Below, piece by piece: positions 50,920 to 58,387 of a stretch of 58,387 nt of DNA. How positions within the stretch are numbered: position 1 is the stretch's first letter; each line of letters starts with the position of its first letter. Source of the stretch: Caulobacterales bacterium (GTDB lineage: Bacteria; Pseudomonadota; Alphaproteobacteria; Caulobacterales; Parvularculaceae); contig JACKIL010000014.1 of assembly GCA_020638525.1 (NCBI GenBank), positions 1 to 58,387 of the forward strand, read 5' to 3'. Under the pieces are notes generated by a model. It saw nothing but the letters and a program-made list of their open reading frames with translations, made no database searches and was not told the DNA's origin. The position numbers and the translations under genes were made by a program.

Positions 50920-52065
50920 TCAAGACGCAATCCACGGCGTAACCGCTTCGATAAGCGCGTCGACATCTTCCTCAGTATTGTAAAGATGCGCCGAAACGCG
51001 AAGACCTCCCGCACGCCGATCATGGAGAATGCCGGCCTCGCTGAGGGCATGTGACGCCTGGTCGACGTCGCGCACCGACACGATCGCCGCCGACCCGCGC
51101 TCCCCCTCCCTCGAATGAGACAGAAAGGCGCGTTGCGAAAAAGCCGAAATGAGCCGCGAGAGGAGGCGCTGATTATGCGCGAAGATCGCCTCGGCTCCAA
51201 TGTCGCCAAGGAGCTGCAGGCCCGCCGACGCCGTGGCGAAGGGCGCGACCGACGGCGTGCCGCCCCAAAATCTCATCGCGCCGTCCGCATACCGAAAACT
51301 GTGAATGTCGAACTCATAAGGCGCTTCATGCGAAAACCAGCCGACATCAATCGGCGAGCAACGCGCCGCCGTTTCTTTCTCCGTCCACAGATAGGCCGCC
51401 CCCGGCCCGCCGCAGAGATATTTGACTGACGAACCGATTGCGAAATCCGGCCGCCAGTTTCCAAGTTCGACAGGAACGGCGCCGGCGGACTGCGCCAGAT
51501 CAAGCACGGAGAAAACGCCGCGCTGGCGCGCTCTTTCGCAAATCTCGGCGACCGGCGCCTTGACGCCGGAATTGGAAAAGACGTGCACCGCAATGACAAG
51601 CTGCACGTCATCATGAAAAGCGGGCGTCCACGCATCAATATCGGCCAGGCGCGGTCCTCCTGGAAGAAAAGTGAGCTCATAACCGGCGCGCTTTGCTTGC
51701 GCCGCGACAAATCCGATTGTCGGAAAATCATCTTCCGTCAGAACGATCTTCTTCCGGCGCGCGCGATCAGGCAGGGAGAAAATAATCTTCGCCAACGCGC
51801 TCGAAACATTCGTCTGCGGACAGATATCATCCCCATGAGCGCCCAGAACGGGCGCCAGTGCAAACCGAAACCGATCGATCGCCGCAAGCCAGTGATCCCA
51901 TGCGTGACCATCGCCCGCACGCCACGGCTCGAGGAAGCCTTCATTATAAGACGATTGCGCGGCGCGCGGCATGAGGCCGACGGAGTGAGACAGGAAATAT
52001 CTTCCCTGCGCCTCTTCAAAAGCGCCTTGCGGCGCAAGCCCGTTCTCTCCGGTTCGTCCGATCAT
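50920..52065 (-). CDS. Class-V aminotransferase-fold PLP enzyme, kynureninase-like
   Basis: 381 residues. The PLP lysine is in GSSVKYLCGGPGAAYLW, with VLDLAQSAGAVPVELG (the cofactor-binding Asp) before it and SHSVGLMPRAA near the N-terminus. These features and the KYLxGGPG motif are closest to kynureninase among fold-type I enzymes, but a cysteine desulfurase-like or other lyase activity cannot be excluded, and no other tryptophan-catabolism gene is nearby. It precedes dapB on the same strand. Confidence 0.85.
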   Translation of the reverse strand: MIGRTGENGLAPQGAFEEAQGRYFLSHSVGLMPRAAQSSYNEGFLEPWRAGDGHAWDHWLAAIDRFRFALAPVLGAHGDDICPQTNVSSALAKIIFSLPDRARRKKIVLTEDDFPTIGFVAAQAKRAGYELTFLPGGPRLADIDAWTPAFHDDVQLVIAVHVFSNSGVKAPVAEICERARQRGVFSVLDLAQSAGAVPVELGNWRPDFAIGSSVKYLCGGPGAAYLWTEKETAARCSPIDVGWFSHEAPYEFDIHSFRYADGAMRFWGGTPSVAPFATASAGLQLLGDIGAEAIFAHNQRLLSRLISAFSQRAFLSHSREGERGSAAIVSVRDVDQASHALSEAGILHDRRAGGLRVSAHLYNTEEDVDALIEAVTPWIAS

Positions 52066-52105
52066 TCTGAAATCAACTCCGGACCTTTTGGGGCCCTATA
52101 GGCCC

Positions 52106-52609
52106 TCAGGAAATGCTGCGCAAATCTTCGCGGGTCACTGAGCCGGGCACGACGGTCACCGGAATGGGCCGCGCGCCGAGATATTGAGGTTTATGGGCGA
52201 GCGCGGAGACGAGCGGTCCCGGCCCCTCGGCATCCGTTGAGGCGCCAAGGAAGAGAATGGAGATATGCTCATCTTCTTCGATAAGCTTGCGCAGTTCGTC
52301 GACGAGACGCCCCTCGCGAATGACGGCCTCCGGTCGCTCGCCCCATTCCGCTTCGACGATCGCGGAAAACTCCGCAAGACACGCTTCCGCCTGTTCATAG
52401 GCTTCCGCGCGCATTGTCTCGGCGACTGTCGCCCAGTGACCGAATTCCGGCGGCTCGACGACATGCAGGAGGACGACAGCCGCATTCGAATGTCTCGCGC
52501 GCCGCGCTGCAAAATAGGCCGCGAGCCGTGCTTCCGGGCAATCATGCGCCACAAGCAGCAGCTTCAACCGGTCGTCAACGGACGATTCGTTCGGCTTTGC
52601 GTCAGACAT
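52106..52609 (-). CDS. Universal stress protein (UspA family)
   Basis: 167 residues, single domain. KLLLVAHDCPEARLAAYFAA, a helix of acidic residues, ILFLGASTDAEGPGPLVSAL and IPVTVVPGSV trace the Rossmann-like Usp fold; the ATP-binding glycine loop G-2x-G-9x-G is not clearly complete. A stress-survival role is inferred from the family. It is divergent from the SpoU methyltransferase gene, 109 bp apart. Confidence 0.85.
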   Translation of the reverse strand: MSDAKPNESSVDDRLKLLLVAHDCPEARLAAYFAARRARHSNAAVVLLHVVEPPEFGHWATVAETMRAEAYEQAEACLAEFSAIVEAEWGERPEAVIREGRLVDELRKLIEEDEHISILFLGASTDAEGPGPLVSALAHKPQYLGARPIPVTVVPGSVTREDLRSIS

Positions 52610-52718
52610 GGCGCAAACATGCCCCGAAACCGGGTCCGCCGTCTATCCGCCCTTAATGCTTGACCGCTGCGCGTGTCGCGCGCTAGCGCGGGGGAATGCA
52701 AGCGGCGGACGAGGAACG

Positions 52719-53246
52719 ATGCGCGGCTATTTCGGGATCGGCGCGGAGAAAATTTCGAAGGCGATGAACCTCGGCGCGGTCTTGCGCACGGGCAATGCGT
52801 TCGGCGCAAGCTTCGCGTTCACTGTGGGGGCGCATCACCGCGCCCGCGAGGTCGCGCTATCCGACACGGCGAAGAGCGATATCCATATGCCGCTCTATGA
52901 GTGGGCGAGCCTTGAGGAAATGCGCCTGCCTAAAGGCTGTTCCCTCGTCGGCGTGGAGCTCGATCCGCGCGCGATCGATCTCCCGACTTTTCGCCACCCG
53001 CTTCAGGCCGCCTACATATTGGGGCCGGAAAAGGGAAACCTTTCGGACGAGGCGAAAGCTCTCTGTACGCACATCGTGAAAATTCCGACACGATTCTGCG
53101 TCAACCTGTCGGTGGCTGCGGCGATCGTTATGTACGACCGTACGCTCAATCTCGGCGGCTGGCCGCCCCGCCCAATTACAGAGGGCGGTCCTCCCGACGC
53201 AGAAAAATGGGAAGCGCCGCGGGCGCGCCGGGCGACCCGGCAGTAA
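52719..53246 (+). CDS. SpoU/TrmH-family RNA 2'-O-methyltransferase
   Basis: 175 residues, close to the minimal SPOUT domain. Motif 1: KAMNLGAVLRTGNAFGASF; motif 2: AAYILGPEKGNLSDEA; motif 3: RFCVNLSVAAAIVMYDRTL. These form the trefoil knot that binds S-adenosylmethionine. The RNA target (tRNA or rRNA) cannot be told from sequence. The start at 52719 (MRGYFGIG) has GAGGA only three bases upstream; upstream codons of the frame overlap the divergent Usp gene and are not used. It is followed by a dyad shared with the marR terminator. Confidence 0.9.
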   Translation: MRGYFGIGAEKISKAMNLGAVLRTGNAFGASFAFTVGAHHRAREVALSDTAKSDIHMPLYEWASLEEMRLPKGCSLVGVELDPRAIDLPTFRHPLQAAYILGPEKGNLSDEAKALCTHIVKIPTRFCVNLSVAAAIVMYDRTLNLGGWPPRPITEGGPPDAEKWEAPRARRATRQ

Positions 53247-53262
53247 TGTAGGCGCCAGATGC

Positions 53263-53290
53263 AAAAACGCCGCCGGCTATGCCGGCGGCG
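53263..53290 (-). terminator. Intrinsic terminator of the marR-type gene
   Basis: A ten-bp perfect stem (CGCCGCCGGC, 53268-53277, with 53281-53290) and a three-base loop; reading on the minus strand it is followed by five T. It lies between two convergent genes and may also slow transcription from the SpoU gene. Confidence 0.85.
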
Positions 53291-53317
53291 CTTCAGTATC
53301 TAAGTCGGCTTTAAGCC

Positions 53318-53854
53318 TTAGCGGCGCTTTTTCGTCGCGCGCTTGGCGGCTTTCTTCTTGGCCGGAGCTTTCTTCGCGGCGGCTTTGCGACCGCGCTTGA
53401 CCGGCGCCGCCGGCGCGGCGGCTTCGAGCTTGTCGAGCGCTTCCGCATAGGCGCTAAGGGCTTTCATGAAAGCGGTCTGCTGCGTCTTCGGCAGTACGGC
53501 GAGCGTCGCCGATTCCGCTTTGTTGACGCTCGTCATCGCCGAGGAAAGCATGCGCTTGCCGGCCGGCGTGATCGACACCGCATTGGCGCGCGCGTCATCT
53601 TTCGTGCGCTTGCGGGAAAGCAGACCCTTCTTGAGCATGCGCGCGATCATGTCGGCGAGCGTCGAACGGTCGATGCCGGTCTGGTGAACGAGGTCGGTCT
53701 GGCTCAGACCCTCATTCTGCGAGACAGCATAGAGCACTTCGAACTGGCGCGGCGTCGGGCCCGAGGCGCCGACTTCCTTCGCATAAAGATCGTTCGCGTA
53801 TTGCTGAGCCCGGCGAAGCAGGTGGCCGGGAGAGTTTTTCAGCGAGAATGCCAT
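53318..53854 (-). CDS. MarR-family regulator with a histone-like basic tail
   Basis: 178 residues. The winged helix is complete: PTPRQFEVLYAVSQNEGLSQ, the recognition helix IDRSTLADMIARMLKKGLLS, and the wing KRTKDDARANAVSITPAGK. After about residue 150 comes a tail of 28 residues with 15 Lys or Arg and no acidic residue, made of AAKK- and KKAPAKK-type words as in histone H1. It probably adds nonspecific DNA binding. GGAGA lies five bases before the ATG. The ligand and targets are unknown; no operator could be assigned in the 264 bp before the divergent NUDIX gene. Confidence 0.92.
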   Translation of the reverse strand: MAFSLKNSPGHLLRRAQQYANDLYAKEVGASGPTPRQFEVLYAVSQNEGLSQTDLVHQTGIDRSTLADMIARMLKKGLLSRKRTKDDARANAVSITPAGKRMLSSAMTSVNKAESATLAVLPKTQQTAFMKALSAYAEALDKLEAAAPAAPVKRGRKAAAKKAPAKKKAAKRATKKRR

Positions 53855-54118
53855 TCTATTCTCCGTATTTCTTGAACTTGCGCCGCCAGCATGGCGGCCG
53901 ACAGCGGCTTGAAATCAGTCGGACGCGCAGGCGGCTCTCTCTCCGCCGTTAGCCGGAACGCATCCGATGGCAGGTGGTACGACGCCGGTACATAGAGTAT
54001 TGCGGTTCACTCGTCACCAGCAAAGATGCCGCACAGGCGCCTTTTTGTGGAAATTATGCTTTGGACGGATATTCCGCAGACGGGCGCCTGTCATTATTTT
54101 TTAATATGGAGGCGGACG

Positions 54119-54652
54119 ATGATGAAGAAACCGGCGATAGATCAGAAATTCTTCGAAGGCGTTCCGCCAGGCGATGACCGCGAGCGCACGATCTGCGCCC
54201 ATTGCGGATTCGTCGATTACAAAAACCCCAAGATCGTCGTCGGCTCCGTCGCGACCTGGGAAGACAAGATACTTCTTTGCCGCCGCGCGATTGAACCGCG
54301 CAAAGGATACTGGACCTTGCCGGCCGGTTATCTTGAAATCGGCGAAAGCGTTGAGGACGGCGCGATGCGCGAAGCCTGGGAAGAAGCACGCGCGCAACTT
54401 GAGCTGGATCAAGTTCTTGCGGTTTATTCAGTTCCTAGAATTTCCCAAGTGCAGATTATGTTCCGGGCGAGGCTTATTTCCCCGGACGTCGCGCCAGGTC
54501 CGGAAAGCGAGGTCGTGGGCCTGTTTGCGTGGAACGAAATTCCCTGGCCTGACATCGCCTTTCCAACCGTCGGTTGGGCGCTGCGCCAGTTCTGGGAGAG
54601 TCGGGGACGCAAACTCTTTCCGGCCTACACCAATCCGGTAGACGGCCTTTAG
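54119..54652 (+). CDS. NUDIX hydrolase with N-terminal zinc-ribbon fragment
   Basis: 177 residues. A Cys pair (CAHCGFVDYKNPK) recalls the ribbon of NudC-like enzymes; the NUDIX box GYLEIGESVEDGAMREAWEE is intact through its catalytic Glu pair, although the following conserved Gly is Arg (EEARA). Such enzymes hydrolyse nucleoside diphosphates linked to another moiety, for example ADP-ribose or NADH. The start at 54119 is fixed by GGAGG six bases upstream. The stop overlaps the convergent ispZ gene by four bases (TTAG). Confidence 0.9.
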   Translation: MMKKPAIDQKFFEGVPPGDDRERTICAHCGFVDYKNPKIVVGSVATWEDKILLCRRAIEPRKGYWTLPAGYLEIGESVEDGAMREAWEEARAQLELDQVLAVYSVPRISQVQIMFRARLISPDVAPGPESEVVGLFAWNEIPWPDIAFPTVGWALRQFWESRGRKLFPAYTNPVDGL

Positions 54653-55353
54653 GACGCGCTCTCGTCGACTTCCTTCATATGCTTGGCGATAAACGGCGCG
54701 TGCGCCGCAGCGAACAATATGTTCACGCCGGTGAACCCGAATACTTTGAGATTCACCCACAAGGGCTCGCCAGCGCATTGGGCCGCGCCGCCGAGATCGC
54801 AGTCACGCATGAGCCAACGCCATGCGACCTCGTTTGCAATCGCAAGCGCACAGAAAAAGATCGCATAACGCTTCGTGAGCGTGCGCCACGCATCGTCATT
54901 CATATGAAGCGCGCCATCGAACAGCGTTTTGAGAAAATTGCGGCCCGTCGCAAGGCCGGCAAGCAACATGCCTGCAAACATCACATATATGATGGTCGGC
55001 TTCATATAGAAGAAAGTCTTGTTGTGAAGAACGAGCGTTAGAACGCCGAGCACGCCGATCGCGACGCCGCTCACGAGAAGCATCGGAGCGATACGACGCT
55101 CCTTCCAGACGCTATAAAGAAAGGCGAGAGCAAAGGCGGGAAGAAACGCGGCGACCGCTAGGAAAAGCTCTTCGCCGCTCGCAAGGGTAAACTCTCTTCC
55201 CAGAATATTTCCGACGACCGGAGCGAGTTTGCGGCCGAAGAAATAGGCGATGAGAAATACGCCGAGCGGTCCGAAATCAACCGCGAATTTCGCCCCGCCC
55301 GCTAATCTGCGCGGCGGCATGGTCTCTTTCTTCGCGGGCTGAAAGTCAGTCAT
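54649..55353 (-). CDS. yciB: Inner-membrane septation protein A (YciB/IspZ)
   Basis: 234 residues with about six helices. FAVDFGPLGVFLIAYFFGRK, KPTIIYVMFAGMLLAGLATGRNF and LANEVAWRW-type and WVNLKVFGFTGVNILFAAAH blocks match the family, which is needed for normal septation and envelope integrity. The start at 55353 (MTDFQPA) overlaps the ftsY stop by eight bases, so translation is coupled to ftsY. The gene is conserved downstream of ftsY in many alphaproteobacteria. Confidence 0.93.
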   Translation of the reverse strand: MTDFQPAKKETMPPRRLAGGAKFAVDFGPLGVFLIAYFFGRKLAPVVGNILGREFTLASGEELFLAVAAFLPAFALAFLYSVWKERRIAPMLLVSGVAIGVLGVLTLVLHNKTFFYMKPTIIYVMFAGMLLAGLATGRNFLKTLFDGALHMNDDAWRTLTKRYAIFFCALAIANEVAWRWLMRDCDLGGAAQCAGEPLWVNLKVFGFTGVNILFAAAHAPFIAKHMKEVDESAS

Positions 55354-56488
55354 TCTTTCCCTCATCATCGAGCCCCGCGAGCGCACGGGCGAATCTGGTC
55401 GCATCGAAAGGCTGGAGATCATCTACGCTTTCACCGACGCCAATATAATGGATCGGCAATTTCGTCTTTTCACTGACCGCGACAAGCACGCCGCCGCGCG
55501 CCGTTCCATCGAGCTTCGTCATGACGAGCCCATCGACGCCTGCGATCTCGGTGAAAACCTGAGCCTGCGACAACGCGTTCTGGCCGACGGTCGCGTCAAG
55601 CACGAGAAGCGTCGCGTGCGGCGCAGTTTCATCGAGCTTCTTGAGAACACGAACGATCTTGGCGAGTTCGTCCATCAATTCGCGCCGGTTTTGCAACCGC
55701 CCCGCCGTGTCGATCAGCAGCACATCGGCGCCTTCCTCGCGCGCGCGCTGAAACGCTTCATAGGCAAGGCCTGCCGCATCAGCGCCGACACTCTTGGCGA
55801 CGACTGGCGCACCCGTGCGCTCTCCCCAGACCGTCAATTGTTCGATCGCTGCTGCACGAAAGGTATCTCCGGCGGCGAGCATCACCTTATGCCCCTCGCG
55901 CGCGAACTTCGCGGCAAGTTTGCCGATCGTCGTCGTCTTCCCTGCGCCATTGACGCCCGTCATCAAAATAACAAAGGGCGAATGCGCGGGGTCGATCACA
56001 AGCTGTTTTTCGAAGGGCGTCAGAATGGCGGCGACCTCGCCAGCGAGCGCGGTGCGCACTTCGGCGGGAGATATCTCCTTGTCGAACCGGTCCTTGGAGA
56101 GCGCCGCGGCGACGCGCGCCGCCGCCGAGACGCCAAGGTCGGCGCTGATGAGAAGCTCTTCCAGTTCCTCTATGGTTTCTTCATCGAGCTTCTTCTTTGT
56201 GAAGATCGATGCGACGCCCTCCGCGAGACGATTGGAGCTCCGGGAAAGCCCTTCTCGAAGCCGCGAAAAGAAACCCTTTTTCTTTTCGGGCGCGCTTTCC
56301 ACCGTTGGTGTCGTCGGCTCATCGGCATCCGGCGCCGAAATAGGGAGCGAAGTCTCGTCCTCAGATGCGACTTCGACGGCTTCGATCGGCGGCGCGGTTT
56401 CCTCTGCAGGAATATCGCCCTCAGGCTTTGGCTCCGCCGCCTTGGAGGACTTGCCGCCGAAAAGTCCCGATAGGAAATTCTTCGCCAT
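55346..56488 (-). CDS. ftsY: Signal recognition particle receptor FtsY
   Basis: 380 residues. An acidic N-terminal A region (Glu/Asp/Pro-rich, about residues 20-70) is followed by the helical N domain (GFFSRLREGLSRSSNRLAEG, LDEETIEELEELLISADLGV) and the GTPase domain with TGVNGAGKTTTIGKLA, DTFRAAAIEQL, DTAGRLQNRRELMDEL, TKLDGTARGG and GVGESVDDLQPF. It targets ribosome-SRP complexes to SecYEG. It lies between mtaB (36 bp) and yciB (8-base overlap) in one run. Confidence 0.97.
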   Translation of the reverse strand: MAKNFLSGLFGGKSSKAAEPKPEGDIPAEETAPPIEAVEVASEDETSLPISAPDADEPTTPTVESAPEKKKGFFSRLREGLSRSSNRLAEGVASIFTKKKLDEETIEELEELLISADLGVSAAARVAAALSKDRFDKEISPAEVRTALAGEVAAILTPFEKQLVIDPAHSPFVILMTGVNGAGKTTTIGKLAAKFAREGHKVMLAAGDTFRAAAIEQLTVWGERTGAPVVAKSVGADAAGLAYEAFQRAREEGADVLLIDTAGRLQNRRELMDELAKIVRVLKKLDETAPHATLLVLDATVGQNALSQAQVFTEIAGVDGLVMTKLDGTARGGVLVAVSEKTKLPIHYIGVGESVDDLQPFDATRFARALAGLDDEGKND

Positions 56489-56524
56489 CTCTCGATTTCG
56501 TCCGATCGCTTCAGTCCGGTTGTT

Positions 56525-57778
56525 TCAGATTGGCTCGCCGACCAGCATGCCGCCGTCACGTGCAACGATTTTTATACGTGCGATATCGCCCGCCGCTCCC
56601 GCCGGCGCGGCAAGACGCGCTTGCGCAAAATTGCCAAGCCTTGCGCGCCCGCCGCTTTCAATGATCGCCTCTTCTTCACGGCCCACGAGCCCGTCGAGAA
56701 ATTGTTCCAGCGCCGCTTCGCCTTTTGCGCGCAACCGCTCCGCGCGCAGACGGATGATCAAGCGGTCAAGCTGCGGCATTCGCGCGGCCGGCGTGCCATC
56801 TCGCGGCGAGAAGGGAAAGACGTGCGTGTACTGAAGCCCTGCCTCGTCGACGAGAGCGAGGCTTTGCTCGAACATTTCCTCCGTCTCCGTTGGAAATCCG
56901 ACTATTATGTCAGCGCCGAAGGCGATTTCGGGCCGACGCCCGCGCACGCGTCCGCAGAAGTCGATCGCTTGCTCGCGTGTATGACGCCGCTTCATCCGTT
57001 TCAGGATCAAATTGTCGCCCGCCTGAAGCGATAAATGGAGGTGCGGCGCGACGCGCGCATCGGCGGTGATCCGTTCGAAAAGCTCATCGTCAATTTCCGC
57101 GCAGTCAATCGACGACAAACGCAAGCGTTTGAGCTGAGGAGCACCGTCAAGGATCGCAGAGACGAGCGCTCCAAGGCGCGGGGCGCCGTCAATGTCCTGA
57201 CCGTATGACGTCATATCGACGCCGGTTAGCACCACTTCGCGGTGGCCCGCATCCGAAAGGCGCCGCGCAGCGTCGACAAGATCGGCGATTGGCGCGGAGC
57301 GCGAGGGCCCGCGGCCATAGGGAATGATGCAGAATGTGCAGCGATGATCGCAGCCATTCTGGACTTCCAGAAACGCCCGCGCCCGGTCGCCATAGCCGTC
57401 AATGAGATGACCTGCGGTCTCTCGCACGTTCATGATGTCATTGACGCGGGATGTCTCGCCGCCTCTCGCGAGCGCGCGCCATTCGCCGGCGTCGAGCTTT
57501 TCGCCATTGCCGAGCACGGCGTCGACCTCGCTCATGGCGGTGAAACTCGCTGGGTCGATCTGGGCCGCGCAGCCGGTCACGATAATTCGCGCATTAGGGT
57601 TGGCCCGGCGCGCCCGGCGGATCGTCTGCCGGGTCTGGCGCACGGCTTCATTCGTCACCGCGCAACTGTTCACGACGACGGCGTCGGTGAACCCGGCGGC
57701 CGCGGCGAGCGCACGCATCCTCTCGCCCTCATGGGCGTTAAGGCGGCAGCCAAGGGAGATGACTTCAGGTTCGCTCAC
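56525..57778 (-). CDS. mtaB: tRNA t6A37 methylthiotransferase MtaB
   Basis: 417 residues. It converts t6A37 to ms2t6A37 in tRNAs decoding ANN codons. The first [4Fe-4S] cluster is held by Cys in ISLGCRLNAHEG, VVNSCAVTNEA and VTGCAAQIDP; the radical-SAM cluster by CDHRCTFCIIPYGRG. GADIIVGFPTETEE and HVFPFSPRDGTPA follow, with a C-terminal TRAM-like region. It is the first gene of the mtaB-ftsY-yciB run. Confidence 0.96.
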   Translation of the reverse strand: MSEPEVISLGCRLNAHEGERMRALAAAAGFTDAVVVNSCAVTNEAVRQTRQTIRRARRANPNARIIVTGCAAQIDPASFTAMSEVDAVLGNGEKLDAGEWRALARGGETSRVNDIMNVRETAGHLIDGYGDRARAFLEVQNGCDHRCTFCIIPYGRGPSRSAPIADLVDAARRLSDAGHREVVLTGVDMTSYGQDIDGAPRLGALVSAILDGAPQLKRLRLSSIDCAEIDDELFERITADARVAPHLHLSLQAGDNLILKRMKRRHTREQAIDFCGRVRGRRPEIAFGADIIVGFPTETEEMFEQSLALVDEAGLQYTHVFPFSPRDGTPAARMPQLDRLIIRLRAERLRAKGEAALEQFLDGLVGREEEAIIESGGRARLGNFAQARLAAPAGAAGDIARIKIVARDGGMLVGEPI

Positions 57779-57838
57779 GGGCGCTATCTAGGGACTCCGA
57801 GACGTTTTGTCGAAGGCCGGGGCCGTTTTTTGAGCGTG

Positions 57839-58324
57839 TCAGCCCTGTTTGGCTCGCTTCAGGCGCTCGAAGCTTTCCGGCGGCCAGACATTCGGAAGAT
57901 CATAAAATTCCGGGACCGCGGCCGCGTCGTCGGGGATAACCACCCAAGGCTGCTTCGAGGACGTGTAGATGTGAATGTCCGGCGCGATAATGTCTGGATC
58001 GTCCAGCGTTCCGCTACGGATGAAGGCGACCTTGTCTCCCGCGCCAGGGTAATGGCTCCAGAGGGCGACGCGGCAGGTCGGGCAGCGCATGATTTTCTGG
58101 ATGCGCCCGCTATTGGTTGGCGTCGGCGTCAATTCCGGTTCGCCTTCCAAAATTTCGACGCGAGACATCTCGATCATCGCATTGAGCGCGTAGGAAGCGC
58201 CAGTCTCGCGCTGACACCACCTGCAGTGGCAGCAATGGACGAACATCGGTTCAGTCTTCAGCCGATAGCGGACGGAACGGCAAGCGCAGCCGCCGCTCGC
58301 AGGAAAGTCCGCCGGGTTCGCCAT
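57839..58324 (-). CDS. GFA-family (CENP-V/glutathione-dependent formaldehyde-activating-like) zinc protein
   Basis: 161 residues. Cys clusters GGCACRSVRYRL, HCCHCRWCQRETG and MRCPTCRVALWSHY are the zinc sites of the GFA fold. Enzymatic identity is doubtful across this family; many members have no proven activity. The start at 58324 (MANPADF) has AAAGG upstream and begins at the family's usual place. It is the last complete gene before the window end and is separated from mtaB by 60 bp. Confidence 0.9.
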   Translation of the reverse strand: MANPADFPASGGCACRSVRYRLKTEPMFVHCCHCRWCQRETGASYALNAMIEMSRVEILEGEPELTPTPTNSGRIQKIMRCPTCRVALWSHYPGAGDKVAFIRSGTLDDPDIIAPDIHIYTSSKQPWVVIPDDAAAVPEFYDLPNVWPPESFERLKRAKQG

Positions 58325-58387
58325 AGGGGACGCCTTTCGGTTTGCGCCCCAACCATATCGGCGCGCGCCGGGGCCGTCCAATCAACG

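Noticed and set aside
1..58387. tRNA, rRNA, CRISPR, insertion sequence or prophage
   Set aside because: No array of repeats with spacers, no transposase or integrase motif and no cloverleaf-like sequence was recognised on either strand by eye.

Overview
The window is a gene-dense, GC-rich piece of an alphaproteobacterial chromosome. The gene content suggests a Caulobacterales, Parvularculales or Hyphomonadales relative. The clues are a Caulobacter-type bacterial sphingolipid gene set, rph divergent from hrcA-grpE, glnK-amtB between a UbiH-type hydroxylase and ftsK, DUF2244 near nth, and a possible XrtV accessory protein. I see no rRNA or tRNA gene, insertion sequence, prophage, CRISPR array or plasmid gene. 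The lineage call is inference from gene content and was not tested by alignment.

Layout. 1-9.2 kb: partial MscS-type channel, small membrane protein, secreted M28 peptidase, pckA, a Fur-box promoter driving a DUF2061 gene, M24 peptidase, grpE, hrcA and an unknown membrane protein. 9.4-14.2 kb: rph, then an ArsR regulator, beta-carbonic anhydrase and BicA-like SulP carrier that look like a regulated inorganic-carbon uptake unit, then a PlsC-like acyltransferase. 14.2-25.3 kb: VWA protein with five tandem modules, ABC ATPase, zinc-ribbon protein, amidohydrolase/DUF2244/membrane protein/glyoxalase run, nth-pyrF, Aas-like AMP-ligase and PiT-like permease. 25.5-30.6 kb: hemH, ltaE, a HAD phosphatase and the H+-pumping pyrophosphatase hppA.

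30.6-38.2 kb holds the most coherent biosynthetic system: after 0.8 kb without a convincing gene come acyl-ACP synthetase, NAD-dependent ceramide reductase, dedicated ACP, serine palmitoyltransferase, a DUF2141 secreted protein, GNAT-fold ceramide synthase and an overlapping secreted glutaminyl cyclase. Together these can activate a fatty acid onto the ACP, condense it with serine, N-acylate the product and reduce it to dihydroceramide. 38.2-41.8 kb (minus strand) carries amn and a translationally coupled BcsL/FemAB-like acyltransferase plus JmjC-type cupin pair.

41.9-49.4 kb: ftsK with an extreme acidic linker, a divergent Amt paralogue, amtB, glnK and a UbiH-family hydroxylase. 49.4-58.4 kb: retropepsin-like protease, dapB, kynureninase-like enzyme, universal stress protein, SpoU methyltransferase, MarR regulator with a histone-like tail, NUDIX hydrolase, and the ispZ-ftsY-mtaB group, ending in a GFA-family protein.

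No wholly unknown multi-gene system stands out. The best leads are the acyltransferase/JmjC pair, the additions to the sphingolipid cluster (DUF2141, glutaminyl cyclase), the Fur-controlled DUF2061 gene, the Amt paralogue with altered pore residues, and the lysine-rich tails on two DNA-binding proteins.
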